The position numbers and the translations under genes were made by a program. The notes under the pieces were generated by a model. It did no database searches. It saw only the letters and a list, made by a program, of their open reading frames with translations, and was not told where the DNA came from. A stretch of 64,000 bases of DNA from Channallabes apus (taxonomy: Eukaryota; Chordata; Actinopteri; Siluriformes; Clariidae), in assembly GCA_030522415.1 (NCBI GenBank), contig CM060104.1, positions 13,636,229-13,700,228 on the forward strand, given 5' to 3'. This document shows, piece after piece, positions 27,501 through 39,500 of the stretch (positions are counted from its first letter, which is position 1; each line of letters starts with the position of its first letter).

Positions 27501-30500
27501 CGTAGACAGAGCTGCGTGCTCTCTTTCTCTCTGACTCTCTCCCTAGGCGGGAGAGGCGTGGGCCCCCAGGGGTCTCATAAAGTGTCCTGCTTAGCGCCTC
27601 ACTACCATCAGGGGCCACATGTCCATAATGATAATGGCAGAAGCTTAATCACATCAAGTCATGTTCACAGCAAGCCACACGCTGAATGCTGGCTATTACT
27701 CATCCCGTGTACCAGGCCTGTGGACAAGAAGAGGAACGATAATTATCCGGCACTTTAATATTAAACATTTTTTAGGACTGTAGTAGTGTTTGTGTGTGTC
27801 TATATAGTGCCTTCCAAATGTATTTACTTTCTAAACCACAGAGTGTAGGGACACCTAGCAATGATCAAGAGAGGTTTTCAAGTGTTGTTGTGAAGGGTGT
27901 GAATACTTAATTACATGTAATATATTTTAGTGTCATTTCCAGACGTTTTTTTTTTTTATTCACTTTTTCATTATAGGTTACTGCGTGTAGATTAATGCAA
28001 AAAAAACAACTGTCGTATCACAAAATTTAAAAGACGTGAAAAAAATTTATATATATCTTCTTTTTCACAAGGGACAAATTATTGGGCTGCATCAATCTAA
28101 GAAACAGTTTAGGAGCATTGAAAATGACTGGAACTGGATTAAGAGGCCTTCAACATGTTATCAGTATCTGAGAGGATAGTGAGAAACCATCAACTTTGTG
28201 GAAGACATGTAGTTGGAAAACAAAAATCATTAATGGAGATGATTTAATCACCTGGTGAAATTGCATGGTATTTCCATACAGCACCAAGCATTTAAGGCAT
28301 CATTTGCAGATCTGAAGTGGCCACCACATTGTGTGCTATAATCAAAGATAAAGGTAACTGAATTAAATCTTCTGTAGAGTTTGCAACAGTTTGTATATTA
28401 GATATTTATTGTTACAGTTTGTATATTAGATATTCTGCTGGTTGCAATTCTCTCTTTGGACAGAGGTCTGGCATGCAATCTGAATTTTTATTTTTGTATT
28501 TTTTAAATTCTTTTTATTTTCGAGGAAAGCCGTCTTGTCAGGCATGACATTTTGCGATCCGATTGGCTAACTAGCCCAAGCTGTGTTGGAAGTGAAGCCA
28601 ATGATTTAAGGATGGTTATTATTCATCCAGGAATTGATTTCAGGTTACTGTGCTTTTTTCTTAATCAGACTATATTATTGACATTAAACTATTAGACAGG
28701 CATTGGTCAGTATTTCATGGTAATCATCATTGGAATTTTATTGTGTGTCCTTTTACAACTGCTCCAAGAATCAGCACCAATAATTTTCCTATTACTAAAA
28801 ACTTCCTATTACAAATGAATATTCCTATTTAGGGTAAGGTTACCAATGGCCTTGCTAAATATATGGTATTCATGATTTTTAATAATTTGAAACGTATGTG
28901 CTTTTTTTTTTTTAATGGAATTAGAAACATATTGTTTGGAGAATTTGCATGGTACACAAGAATTCGATCTAAATAATCTCTGACTATTTATGTAACAACA
29001 TGCAGACAGACATTATATTTGCTCATACAGAGCAGTATAAGCCAAAATACCCACAAAATTGCCTTAGTCTAATTGATAAATGCACTGCAGTTTTAAGTAA
29101 TAAGCAAAAATTGTTTGTTCCTGTTGCATTCTAGAAGTATAACCATTCTGTACATGCATAACTAATTTTACAGTATTGCCTGCTGCAGGGGGGGAATCAA
29201 TGTTTGCCAAGTACTGTACATGTTTCTTTAATTTGCTGTCTGTCTCATGGATACACACACGCATATGTACACACTTTCTTAGATGTTTGCTGTAAAATTA
29301 AGCGCATTGTTGTTGGCTCATGTGGTAGTTTTCACGTGCTGAGCAAAACGTGGAAGTGATTTTAGCTCCAGTGTGTCTGCGAGTCTGCATCCTGTAAGCT
29401 GGTAGTTATTTTACTGTGAGAGAAAAGTTAGAAGATATGTTTCACTGAGCACAAGTTGTAATAAAATTACATTACAAGGATGTGTATTGACCGATAAATC
29501 ACTCATATTTTAATAAACATCCATGTAACGTAATTTTATTACAGATATGTGTGTGCTCAATGTGATCATTATCAAAAGGTAGTACCGCCTCTTTTAATTC
29601 TATCGTTTTTATGTAAAAAAAAAATATCATCTGATCATAGCAGGTTTTAGTATTAGGCTAGTACAACCTCAGATGAACAACAAAATATTACCTTTTTTTT
29701 CACAATGTAATTACATATTTAGCAATAAATAAATAAATAAATAAAATGTGGCCAGAAAAGAAAGAAAAAAAACATGTGCAATACTCCCTTACTGCTTACA
29801 CATGATTTAAGAAAGTAGGTTGCAGCCAGGTGCTGCTAGTCTGCTTGATTAATTGATCAGCAGCAGGTGTGCAGACCTCTATAAAAGCTGAAGTATTGGC
29901 AGTTTGTTAGTCTGGAGGTATTCAGGTGTGTGTGTCAACACAATGCCAAGAGGGAAAGACATAAGCAACGGTTTTAGAGAAGCAATTCTTGCTGCACATC
30001 AATCTGGAAAGGGTTATAAAACCATTCCAAACAATTTGGAGCTCAAGGTTCTACAGTGAGAAAGATTATTGTGGAAGTGGAAAGCATTTAAGACAGTTGC
30101 CAATCTTCCTAGAAGTGGATGTCGCAGCACTTTCACCCCAAGGTCAATTCTTAAAATACATAAGAAGTACATAAAAACCCCAAGAGCTTCATCTCAGGCT
30201 CTATAGGCTTCACTGAGCATGTTGGATGTTAAAGTCCAGGACAGCACAATTAGAAGACGACGGAACAAGTACGGTTTGTTTGTAAGGGTCGGAGGAGCAC
30301 GGAAGCACGACTGAGGTTCACAAACCCGCAGCTGAACAAACCGCAAGGCTTCTGTCTTGTGGGCAGATAAACCAAAGTGGAGTCGTTTGAATTTAATTGA
30401 TGAGAGAAATAAAGTGATACAGAAAATCACTTACTTCAAGTTACAATTGCTAAAGGTGGTTCTACAAGCTGTTAAATCATGGAGATATTTAGTATTGCCC

Positions 30501-33472
30501 ACATGTTTTTTTGTATGTTTGTGTTTTGGGGCGGAGGTGGCTTAATTTTGTTAAATAAATAATGGCATTGTGAAAAAAGTTATATGTTGTATTTTGTATA
30601 ATACTGAGAGCTGCTATGATCAGATTTGTATGTTTTTACACAAAAACACACATAATTAAAAGATGGGGTACTAACTTTTGAACATACTGAATGAAAATAC
30701 TGCGTGTGTTTGTGTGTGCGTGTTTGTTTGAAGACGTCGACAAACGTGTCGTGTTTGTGTGGGTGTATGTGAGATTATGATTATAATTGATTTTCACATA
30801 TGCTTGCAAGCAATGCGTAAAGTAACTCTGGATGGTCTTTAGTTATTAAAATTATTTTAAATTAGCTTAATTTCATACTGAAAATAAGAGAAACCTCACC
30901 TTTAATTGAGGATAATTAAGCTTTTAATAGATATTTATTTGACTTTTTTTTCCCCCCATAACCATGTTGTTCATCTTTACCCAGGGTGCCAATAATTCTG
31001 GAACTGAATGTACATTCTTTCTTTTATACTTAGCTACTACAATTTAGATGACATCACTCACGAGACTATAAACAAATACCTGTCCAATTTGGTGGAAAGA
31101 AGCCTCAGAGATCTGGAATGTTCTTACTGTATGGAAATAAAGGAGGTATGTGTGCTTAGTATAGTAAATTAATAATTAATAGAATTTATCATACAAATTT
31201 GCTAATAAGGTATAAAAGCCATTGGAGACTAGCTAACATGATCTCATTTGTGTAGTACGTGATCTGCCACCTCTTTCTCGTTATTAGCGACTTAGGATGT
31301 ACCGGTAGCTTTAAGTGTCTTTTTATTTTTAATTTAGACTTTTCACTTTTAAGTGATTTGAAATAAATTCCATAATTCCTTTTAGGAGTTTACAATGTTG
31401 CAAATGCTATAATTTGTGTCTTGACATTTTGTTTAATTTTATAAGACAGGCAAATAAATTTCCAAGAAATCGTGCACAGAAATAAACGTAACAAAGAAAA
31501 TAACTAAGTAAAAACTATAATAATACAATTAAAAGGTTAAATAAATAATAAAACTGTCAGAAACTAGGTACAAAGATCAGTGGACAAATAAACATTTGGG
31601 AGTATATTTGCTAGCCCTCTGGGACTCCTAGTGTCCCTGTGCCAGAAGAGACAGTATCAGACTGTTCCATCTTTTGTATAATGTGTATATTATACATAAA
31701 TCTTGCAGCAGACATGGAGAAACTTTTGACACCTAATTGTTATTTTAAAGGAAGTTCAGGGAATGTGTCAATCTTTAGGTTAACCTGACAAGTTATATAT
31801 ATATAGCTGCTGGTTGGGTAACACATTCAGTAGTAATTCTGTGTTTGTGTGCAGGATGACTGCACCATCGAGCCTCTCACATACGGACGCATCGCTTCAT
31901 ATTATTACTTGAAACACCAGACCATTCGCATGTTCAAGGAGAGACTGAAGCCGGAGCTTCCCATCCAGGAGCTGCTGTCCATTCTTTCGGTGAGTTTATG
32001 CATAAACACACACACAGACGGAATACGGAGAAAGAGATACTCATGCATCATTCTGGGACTTAAATACCTAACCTTAATAGCCTGATGTTTAATCTGTAGC
32101 AGTTTCTTCACTGTCGGTTATCAGCCAGCTAAATCTGTTTGTCCAGATCACATTAGATCCAGCGTACAGCAATTTAAATTAATTACATGAACACTTAAAA
32201 TATAACACACAGAATATTGCAGTGTTACATCAAAGGTTTCAGGGAGAAATAATTATTTTACCAAAAATTCAATGACCGTGCCTCTGTATTCTGTGTAGGA
32301 TAGAGGAAAAACTATCCAACTCCAAAATTCACAATAGTCATTTTTGGTTTTTGTTTGTTTGTTTGTTGTTTTCTTTTTCTTTTTTTTTAAGGCACACAGT
32401 ACTGTGAACCAGTTTTAGAGTTTTAGGAACTTTTAAAATGAACATTGCATCATAAATTGTCTTTACACATGCCTCAGGCTATTTTTACATTACCACATTA
32501 AAATGGCATAAATATGCTTATTTCTGTCTGAATGTGTCAGTTTTTCCAGGACTATGTGTATACAAGTCGGATCTTTTTGAGTCAACTTTAAGTCACTTTA
32601 ATGTTCCTAATCAAATCTTTGAGATACAAATAAGCACAAATGGTCAGAGTGGAATTCTTCTGACATTTACCCAATAATCATGTGCACCACATTGTCGACA
32701 TCATCATCCATTGTCATCAGTGCAGTAAAGCGACGACAGGACAGCAATAGCAGTGACTATATTCAGATAAAGAAAAGAAAACAGAAATACAAGCAAAACT
32801 CGAAGGAACCTAATGAAAACGAGAAGTGTAGCGAAACAATTGCAGAAATTGGCCTGCATCATGCAGGGAGCAGGACACAGGTGCATTCAAATTAAAAACA
32901 GAGATGAGTCACTTGCAGTTGTGAATGTGAATCAGATCCAGGCTGAGATCAAAATCGAACTGTGCCAAGACGACTGTGAACAAAGCACAAGATCTTTGCA
33001 TAACTTGTAGCAAAACTATGAACTGTTGTTGTAAAAATGATGTGTGAGGTTTTAAAATGCATTAAGTTCCCTTAGATGCTCTGACATGTACTGTAGGTTG
33101 TTTTTTTTTTTTTTTTAACTCTGGAACGGGTTTTCATGCTTAAAGAAAATGCTGAAATGCTGTGAATTATCCACTGACATTCAAATACAGAAACATTTAA
33201 GCCCAGACAAAAAGAATGAATGGTTTCTTGAGCCTAGACACACCAGGACTGTGAGCACAGCCAACACACACAGACACAGTTGCAGCTCTCCATGGTAGCG
33301 GGACAATTAGCACCTTTTTACTTTCCCTCTATTAGAGGGCCGGTCTCGCATCCTCGGTTCTCTCGGGGCTCGCTGACTCCGGACTCCTCCTCTCTGCTGA
33401 TCGCTGACATAATTGGGACATAAAGATTATTCACACTTCAGCAGTGACCAGTGACATCACATCTGTTTAACT

Positions 33473-33521
<49 letters not shown>

Positions 33522-36500
33522 GTAGACTGTAGTCCTGTTGCAAGTGGACACAGACAGCAAGCCGCTGGAGCCTTTTAACAAATTACACCATTATGTTACT
33601 TTGATTTTATAGATGTTTATACAGTTATATTTGCTTAATATTTACGATTTGTTTCTTTTTCCCCCCTCTGTGCTAGCCAAGCAACAATAGCCTCTTCGAT
33701 ACTAAATTATAAATTATTGGTCCCATAAGGTTAATTTGATTTTTTTTTTCTGCACAAAGCAAAGAGCATAAAAGAAGAGCAGGATAAATGAAAAGCAGTT
33801 ACAGATAAAATGGCAATTAAATTGGAACACAGATGCAAAGTACAATTAAATGCAGTCTCTAGAGCTCTTTTTTTTAGAAAATGTTGTTAAATTATGGACT
33901 GTTTGTCATCTGTTACACCATAGGTCCATGTAAGGAAGCTATTATGATGTGATTTATGCAATGGTTTAACCCAGTGACCCTTTATTTTAAAAATAAACTC
34001 CTTAACTCAAGATATTGGGCATATTATTTACAGTAAGTGTGTCATGTAATATTCTGCACAATTATTGACACTTTTTATTTCTGAACATCGCAGATCTAAG
34101 GTGTCTGTTAGGCCTCTTTTTTTCCCTTTTTTTGTGCTTTTTTTTGCTATTAAAGTTTTTTTTTTTCTCTCCCCACTACCATACTAAAAGAAACAAATCA
34201 CAGGTCACCTACAGTAACTGTACCTAGACACTGTCACATCCCCAGACACCTAGCTGTCACATCCCCAGACCTGATTCAGATAATCGCTGGTCTTTTCATT
34301 ACTGAATATACTTTTATGTGCAACTCAATGCAGTGCTTGGATAATGTGGATTTATTTCAGTTTTGGAGTGTGATTATTATTTTCCTTTAGAAAAAAAAAT
34401 AATAAATAAAACTTGTTCTAGACTAGGTTTTGAGTATCTTTGGGGCCTTCTGTGAAATTCTGGTATTCTGTAATAATCCTAATCTGTTTGTGCCTGTCTA
34501 TTGGTAAGTGTTATAGTTCTAAATAACCAGAATTTCACACTGCGCTCTTTAAAAAAATAAATAAATAAACAACTCTTACAGAATAGTCTTTTGTGTTGTA
34601 TATTTGTTTGTCTTTTTTTGTTTTATTCTTATTATGTATATTTCTAATAGAAATTCAACAATTAACAGGATCTGGTTCGTGGATCTGGAGTGATAATCTT
34701 TAAAATGTACTAAATTAATCTATTTCTTAATAGTATGAAGAAAACAGTTTTGGACAGATTCACAGTTGTATCTCTTGTGAATTTATGATATAAATAATGT
34801 TTTCGCAGCTATTTTACCCACTGAGGCGATCAGAACTGCTGAAGAAAAGGAGAGTTGATTCAAACTGATTAGCAGCATTTAGCACAGTGTGTGCGGTTGG
34901 TGTTAATGAGCTGGTAGCCTTTGCAGTGACGAGCGGGAGGAGACTGTTTTTGGCAGTTCTGGTGTGCATGTTTTCCAGTGACAGTGGGAGTGCACATGTT
35001 GCAGCGCTAATTGTGGGCTGGGTTACACACAGAGGTCCCAATCTTCCTATTAACGTGCACACCACTTTATTATCCTTTAACATGTCTCGGTGTACTAGTC
35101 CCCACAGATTGGCTAACAAAAGCATGACATGAGGCGGGTTGGACCCGTGCCAACCCCCTACTCCACCCCAGCTTGAGGTTCAAAACCCTCAAATCACTCC
35201 TCCTGTCAGGGACACAAAGAATTTCCATCCCCTCAATGGCCTCTAATTACAGTGGCGTGGTCATAATAAGGCATCCAGTCGATCGCTTTCTTCCCCCCTG
35301 CTCTGTTTTGTTCACGCTCTTTCTCCCTCCCTCTTTCTCACCTCCTGCTATTAAATCCTATGTTTCACATCTCTAAATATCATTGAACGCTTGTGGAGTT
35401 GAATGATGCTGTTAAAGCACTCAAAACGTCCTTTCCAAAAGACTAGTCACACGAGCAGTCATTCCGTTCAGGATGTCAGAAGAATCAAAAGCCCTCACTC
35501 AGCCTCTCTAAAGTGCCGCGGTCGCGCACTGTGTATGTAAATGTGAGCCGAGATGTAGAATATCAGACGAGAGCTTGGTGTCTCTGCTCCTGTTTACAGA
35601 TCACTTTCTTCCTTTATCCTCTGTAGACCCATACGCTGACTCGTTGCCCTCAGAGATAATAAATCATCTACTAATATGCTCCTTTTGTTCTCAGGTTGTT
35701 GGTTTTTTTGGTATTTTCCTGGCTCATAAGTGTTTAAGCACAGTGTTGCAGCACTGATGAATGGAGGTTGGTAGAAGCACAGAGCTGTGACTAATGCGCT
35801 CACTGCCTCCTCTTACAAGTGTATGGTAAAAACCTGGACAAGAAGCGCCTTACAAAAGAACTCGTGTCTCTGCATATATGCTTCACAGCAGTCAACAGGC
35901 ACGCCATACCCATGCTGAGCTTAAACCCGACATCAAGATCAGCTAGGATTTTCTGTGTTTGTTTTATCAGGCTGTGCAAGAGCTTGCAGAAAATGCAAGT
36001 GATGGTACATCCAGTCAAGATATGTTTGGTCCCGACCTTCTAAACAGATTACGTTTCTGTCTGGATTAAGATTGATTCAAGTAAAAGGCAGTTAGAACCT
36101 TTTACTATTAAGGCTGTAGTTTTGTTGTCCTGTTTACCACTGAGTTGTGAACCTCACTTAACTAGCACAGATAAAAATGGACAAACACGCGTCACATCAT
36201 AAAGCTGTTTGATATCACTTCAGGCAAGCATCAGTATTTTTAGTAAACTATATATTTACAGTTGGGCAGTGCGCTGGTGTAGTGGTTAGCACTGTCGCCT
36301 TGCACCTCCAGGTCCCGGGTTCGATTCCTGCGTCGAGTCTGTGTGCGTGGAGTTTGCATGTTCTCCCTGTGCTTGGTGGATTTTCTCCGGGTTCTCTGGT
36401 TTCCCCCACAGTCCAAAGGCATGCAGATTGAACTAATTGGGATTCCCACATTGCCTGTAGTGTATGAATGTGTGTGAACATTAACCAGAGGTCCTACCAT

Positions 36501-39500
36501 GGCCGTGCAAATAGGAATAAATACAATGCTCGTCGATGGCCTCCATGGTCCCTAGTTGGACTACAGAATTTCCTAGATGGATGGATGTTAAGATGCTATT
36601 TAAGATAAGAATGCCTATGTTAAATATTTTTATTTATCATTCATTTTCTATACCGCTTAATCCTGTGTTCAGGGTCGCGGGGGACCTGGAGCCTATCCCA
36701 GGAGACTTCGGGCACTAGGCGGGGTACACCCTGGACAGCGTGCCAATCCATCGCAGGGTACACACACATACACACACTCACACACCCAATCACACACTAC
36801 GGGCAATTTAGGAACGCCAATTAGCCTAACCTGCATATCTTTGGACAGTGGGAGGAAACCGGAGTACCCGGAGTCCCCACCAAGCACGGGGAGAACATGC
36901 AAACTCCATGCACACAGAGACGGGAATCGAGCCTGGCCGGGGAATCGAACCCAGACCCTGGAGGTGCAAGGCGACAGGGCTAACCACTACACCACCGCGC
37001 CGCCTATTTTTATTTAGGCAGTGTATATTAGTATGTCCTATTTGTTCGGCTCATGGTTCTAATTCAAAATTAAAGTATCAGACAGCAAACAAATGTCCTA
37101 CATTTGTGTTAAAAATTAATGGTTGGGCATGTAGTTGCACAGTGATTATGGCTCTGAGCGACTGATGAGAAGGTTGTGAGTTCCAACCCCAATCACATTT
37201 GTAACCTTCATCTCAAGAACCTTAAACCTCTTTGCTTCAAGTGTATTAAAAAAAGAAACCTGGACTATACTTGTAATATAGTCTTTTAGTTCTTAAACAT
37301 TGTTTTAACCATGATGTGTTTTATATTACTTTATTCCGCTGGGTTTGAAAATTACAGGGTTTTTCATTGTTTTAAAAGATATTACTGCACAGCATTTGAA
37401 CCTAAGGTCATCCAACCAGCAACTGCCAGGAAAACATGTCTTTCACATTAGATATTAAAGCATTGTCAAGAACTTTTATGGTCAAACCAGACAGATTTAA
37501 TCCAGTCAATGCAGCTGTTCCCACCAACACACTCATCCATTTTTTTTTTTTTACAACCTTATCCAATATGATAAACTTTTCATCTTTCTACTAAGCAGAA
37601 TGTTAGTCTTTTTAAGATTTGACCCACACAGAGTTTGTTCTAACCAGTCTTAATTCATTACTTTTTGAGAGTTCAAACCTGGGGTGTTCAAGTCAAACTG
37701 CATGTTACATACATGCAGTTTGTTACAACACCGTTATGAGAGTAAAAACTACCTTTATGTTTAACGTAATCCCCCAAGGCTACACTAATGCACTTACCCC
37801 AGCGTTCCACTAGTGCTTGAATAACACCAAGGTAGAAAGTTTTCTTTCAAAAGACGCCAAAGCCGTGATCGGACTGAAACACTGGCCTTCCAGGAACTCC
37901 TTTAACAGTCTAAACACACTTAAAGCAAGGTCATGACTTTAAGAGGATGTGTGACAATAACTCCCATCTGAGTTCCTGTAATGTGCAAGTGGTGTTCATG
38001 AATGTGTGTACAGTTCCCACAGACAGATTTCTTTCTTCCGCACGTCAATAATCACTTGTTCCACTTTCTGGAAAGAGACTGGGTGGAATCGTAATTTCCG
38101 GACCTACAGCCTTTATTAAAATGTCTGCACCATTCAGATGTTAAACTGCTACTAACCGTCCTCTTCACCGTTCTGTGTTTGAATTGTTTTGAAAATGTTT
38201 GTATTGTTACAATGTAATTCACAATTTATTAATTTTTTTACCTCAATTTGACTTGAACGCCCCTTGCACAAGATAGCCGTAATGGCAGAGGAGTGAGTTT
38301 TAACTAAAAGGATTCATTGCATATAATCTGAGACTTTGCTTTGCGCTGTGTTCAGGATGCAGAGGAATATGCTGAACTGCCAGTGCGCCATAACGAGGAT
38401 CAGCTGAACAGCGAGCTAGCACAGCGGCTGCCCCTGCAGGTCAACCCACACTCGTATGACAGCGCCCACACCAAGACCAACTTGCTGTTGCAGGCTCACT
38501 TCAGCCGAGCCCAGCTGCCCTGCAGTGATTACGGCACAGACACAAAGACCGTCCTGGACAATGCCATCCGCATTTGTCAGGTTAGTACACATCTGTGTGT
38601 ATGTTTTAATCTTTGTGATGTATGTGATCATCATATGATCTGCTTTCCATTGTTGCCGGGCCTTCATTTTCTCTTGGCGTACTCTGCATTAAAGTGGAGA
38701 CCGTCCAAACCCTATACATTTTACTACAGCCTCTCTTTCCATCATCTGGGGGGCTTTCATTGCCATCAAAGCGATTTGCTTGTCTTCATACATCATAAAA
38801 TCGATGCTTAGGCCTGTGTATGGAATAGCTGAGCACATTTCCATGTGTCAGTGAAGACCTCTCGGATGTTCCTTTAGAGGAAAAAAAAAAAAAGAAGAAG
38901 GAAATTCATCCCTTCCAGTGTGACAACTGAGACCTGACCTAAGGCTCGGTTTATGCAGACTTCAGGATTTGCCGTGTTACACAGCATTGTGTGAACTGCA
39001 CTCAACAATCAATCCAAACTCTATAGAGTTACAGTGCAATCCATAAAACATGTGTTACAAAATGTTGTGTTCATATTCCAAATCATTCTTTACTACACTG
39101 AGGAAATTTCTCTCATGTCTCATAATGCTTAGTCTTTTACAAAGAGCTATGCTTGAATTAATTTACCGAGATAAGCAATGTGTTTCCCCCCTATCCTGTG
39201 CATTTACTGTGTGTGTGTCCAGGTTTGTTTTTAAATCGGCAGTTATTCATGTGACTGCTTCATGACATTTTTTTGTATGCCTGAGTCCGGAGGCTTATAA
39301 ATACAGTGTGAGCGCAGACACTTACAGCACCTTAGAGACAGCACAGCCTTTAACATCCCTCCACAGATCAAATGCATTAAAACAACAGTGCAGCTCATTG
39401 CCTTCTCTTCCCAAAGCAAATGTCACTGTGTGTCACCCGCTAGAGAGAGATGGAAAATTGTGTTACATTTGAGATCCTTTTCAAAATTTTGGTTGTTGCC

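Larger units (their letters stand above)
22313..31033 (+). other. ascc3: ascc3 intron between window exons 20 and 21 (8.7 kb)
   Basis: This is the largest intron in the window. It holds a nearly full-length Tc1 element (22638-24258), a near-perfect hairpin (25364-25425), a fish interspersed repeat (26128-26262), a Tc1 N-terminal fragment (27800-28370) and a second Tc1 element (29573-30680). Non-repetitive stretches at 26440-26720 and 27360-27760 look like possible regulatory DNA. The rest (24262-25360, 28400-29560) is AT-rich with nothing recognised. Confidence 0.88.
31990..38355 (+). other. ascc3: ascc3 intron between window exons 22 and 23 (6.4 kb)
   Basis: This intron holds a CA microsatellite (33477-33519), an inverted pair of SINEs (36264-36587 plus, 36638-37004 minus) and a mariner-like remnant (37690-38215). 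Non-repetitive blocks at 33210-33470 and 34850-35560 look like possible regulatory DNA. The region 32000-33200 contains short frames on both strands, but none resembles a known protein. Confidence 0.87.

Noticed and set aside
32680..33010. Overlapping short frames, one containing IGLHHAG, as in ASCC3
   Set aside because: The match is only seven residues, is lysine-rich and unrelated around it, has no splice support, and the true segment is in exon 17.
36264..36340. tRNA-like A and B boxes suggesting a tRNA gene
   Set aside because: They head a SINE with a long conserved body and tail. No full cloverleaf or anticodon arm could be placed.
38341..38811. A 156-codon plus-strand frame
   Set aside because: Its first 80 codons are ascc3 exon 23. 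The rest is intron read-through past the donor at 38581.
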